Source: a bacterium
GTDB taxonomy: Bacteria; Verrucomicrobiota; Verrucomicrobiae; Opitutales; Opitutaceae
DNA: 6,165 nt
NCBI GenBank assembly: GCA_021780625.1
Contig: JAJXYI010000697.1
Span: 1-6,165, forward strand
Direction: 5' to 3'
Below the pieces are notes generated by a model. That model was not told the origin of the DNA. It saw only the letters and a list, made by a program, of their open reading frames with translations, and searched no databases. The translations under genes and the position numbers were made by a program. Of this stretch, positions 5,281 through 6,165 are shown in pieces; positions within the stretch are counted from its first letter, which is position 1, and each line of letters begins with the position of its first letter.

Positions 5281-6165
5281 TTTCATTCGCGGCAGCCTGC
5301 CTGCTTATTTTATGCACAAAAATGCACGCCGGAGAACCGGCGGCCTACGCGCCGCCGCCGGGCGGGCTGCGTGCCCTGAATCTGGAGATGGACGGGCACT
5401 GGATCGGAAATGGCGTGGCGTTCAGCCCTTATCGCCGGGGGCAGTCGCCTGACGGTGTGCAGCCGACCGACGCGCAGATTCTTGAGGACCTCAGGTTGGT
5501 GGCGAGGTACTGGCATCTGATTCGGTTGTATCAGGTGTCGCCGATGGCGGAATCGACCCTTGCGCTCATCGCGCAACACCACCTGCCGATTCGGGTGATC
5601 CTGGGGGCGTGGATCAATCCGGAGCGAACCGACGCGCAACGTCGTGAAAACGCCGCGCAGATGGAGGGGGCGATTCGGCTCGCGCGCCGCTACCCGGACA
5701 TCGTGATCGCGATCAATGTCGGCAATGAGGCCGGCGTCTCCTGGTCCGATCATCGCGTGGATCCGGCGTTTCTCATCCGCTGCATCGAACGGGTGCGCGG
5801 GGCGGTGGCCCAGCCGGTGACGACTGCGGACGACTATAATTTCTGGAACAAGCCGGAGTCGCGTCCGGTGGCGGCGGCCTGCGATTTCGTGATGCTCCAC
5901 ATGTATGCGCTCTGGAACGGCCAGCCCCTGGACCATGCGATGGCGTGGACGGCTTCGATCTACCGGCAAATCGCGGCGTATCACGCGGGGCGCCCGGTGA
6001 TCATCGGTGAAACCGGCTGGGCGACGGACCACGACGCGACGAAGACCGGACCGGGCGAAGAAGGGGCCTTGATGAAGGCCGAGACCTCCGTGGCGGCGCA
6101 GGAGGTCTATCTGCGTCAGCACTATGCGTGGGTGGAAAAACATCATGTGCCGACCCTGCTGTTTG
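5259..6165 (+). CDS. Secreted GH17-like glycoside hydrolase (beta-1,3-glucan type), 3' end outside the window
   Basis: The first 302 residues of a secreted TIM-barrel glycosidase are present; the frame is open at the window's right edge. Residues 1-24 form a signal peptide (Arg2, Lys4, a hydrophobic core at 6-18, a likely cut after KMHA). The mature part matches the bacterial GH17-like group (exo-beta-1,3-glucanase type, COG5309). The general acid/base is probably Glu157 in INVGNEAG (152-159), and the nucleophile is probably Glu251 in VIIGETGW (247-254). The LHMYALWN strand (213-220) lies between them, as is usual. Several more barrel residues and possibly further domains should follow beyond the edge. 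The expected substrate is beta-1,3-glucan or a related glucan in the periplasm or outside the cell. ATG 5259 is chosen because it yields the signal peptide; nearby ATGs at 5242 and 5252 are in other frames. The only Shine-Dalgarno-like GGAG is 23 nt away. The substrate is inferred from the family and not shown. Confidence 0.87.
   Translation, partial: MRPKFTLVSFAAACLLILCTKMHAGEPAAYAPPPGGLRALNLEMDGHWIGNGVAFSPYRRGQSPDGVQPTDAQILEDLRLVARYWHLIRLYQVSPMAESTLALIAQHHLPIRVILGAWINPERTDAQRRENAAQMEGAIRLARRYPDIVIAINVGNEAGVSWSDHRVDPAFLIRCIERVRGAVAQPVTTADDYNFWNKPESRPVAAACDFVMLHMYALWNGQPLDHAMAWTASIYRQIAAYHAGRPVIIGETGWATDHDATKTGPGEEGALMKAETSVAAQEVYLRQHYAWVEKHHVPTLLF
5312..5327. repeat. ATGCAC paired element, copy 2 (inside the GH17 signal-peptide codons)
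   Basis: ATGCAC-AAAA-ATGCAC, differing from copy 1 at a single base. It lies within codons 18-23 of the hydrolase gene, which encode the end of the signal peptide (LCTKMH). The 70-bp distance between copies would allow DNA looping or cooperative binding around the start codon. Bases flanking the two copies are not alike, so the match ends at the element and is not part of a longer duplication. Confidence 0.5.

Noticed and set aside
5252..5452. 66-codon + strand frame starting MHYAPQIYPS
   Set aside because: It overlaps the hydrolase gene in another frame, turns Arg/Ala/Gly-rich after about 25 residues and has no signal or domain.
5310..6146. Long - strand open frame (278 codons) opposite the hydrolase
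   Set aside because: Arg/His-rich shadow of the GH17-like gene, which has both catalytic motifs and a signal peptide in its own frame.
1..6165. CRISPR array, tRNA, rRNA, insertion sequence or integrase
   Set aside because: No regularly spaced direct repeats, no tRNA or rRNA-like stretches and no transposase or integrase frames were seen on either strand.

Overview
The window is high-GC bacterial DNA from a Gram-negative cell with an outer membrane: it encodes an LPS-transport permease and outer-membrane polysaccharide export proteins. The deviant BY-kinase sequence style, the general lack of Shine-Dalgarno sequences and the gene mix suggest Verrucomicrobia, possibly Opitutaceae. That placement is an impression from protein style and was not tested by any search.

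Layout. Positions 37-2938 (+ strand) hold two consecutive exopolysaccharide export genes: a short Wza/OPX-type periplasmic export protein, then a full-length Wzc-type co-polymerase and tyrosine autokinase. They are 52 bp apart, and a strong intrinsic terminator at 2960-2991 closes the unit. A GC-rich gap of about 200 bp with a few small hairpins follows. Positions 3202-5139 (- strand) hold a probable two-gene unit transcribed towards the export genes: a YedK/HMCES-type SRAP protein that shields abasic sites, then an LptF/LptG-family permease. A 119-bp divergent intergenic region separates it from a secreted GH17-like glycoside hydrolase on the + strand, which starts at 5259 and runs off the right edge.

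How the genes work together. The first two form the export machine for a capsule or exopolysaccharide. The Wzc protein controls chain length and export through cycles of autophosphorylation on its C-terminal tyrosine cluster, and the OPX protein carries the polymer outward. The Lpt permease extracts LPS from the inner membrane, so it also serves the envelope. The GH17 enzyme probably acts on beta-1,3-glucan outside the cytoplasm. The SRAP protein is DNA maintenance and has no obvious link to its neighbours.

No clearly new system is visible; most of the window is recognisable housekeeping or envelope biology. The least explained signal is at the start of the GH17 gene. A near-perfect 16-bp element made of paired ATGCAC half-sites occurs twice, 70 bp apart. 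The first copy overlaps a 12-codon open frame that has a better Shine-Dalgarno sequence than the hydrolase gene itself.
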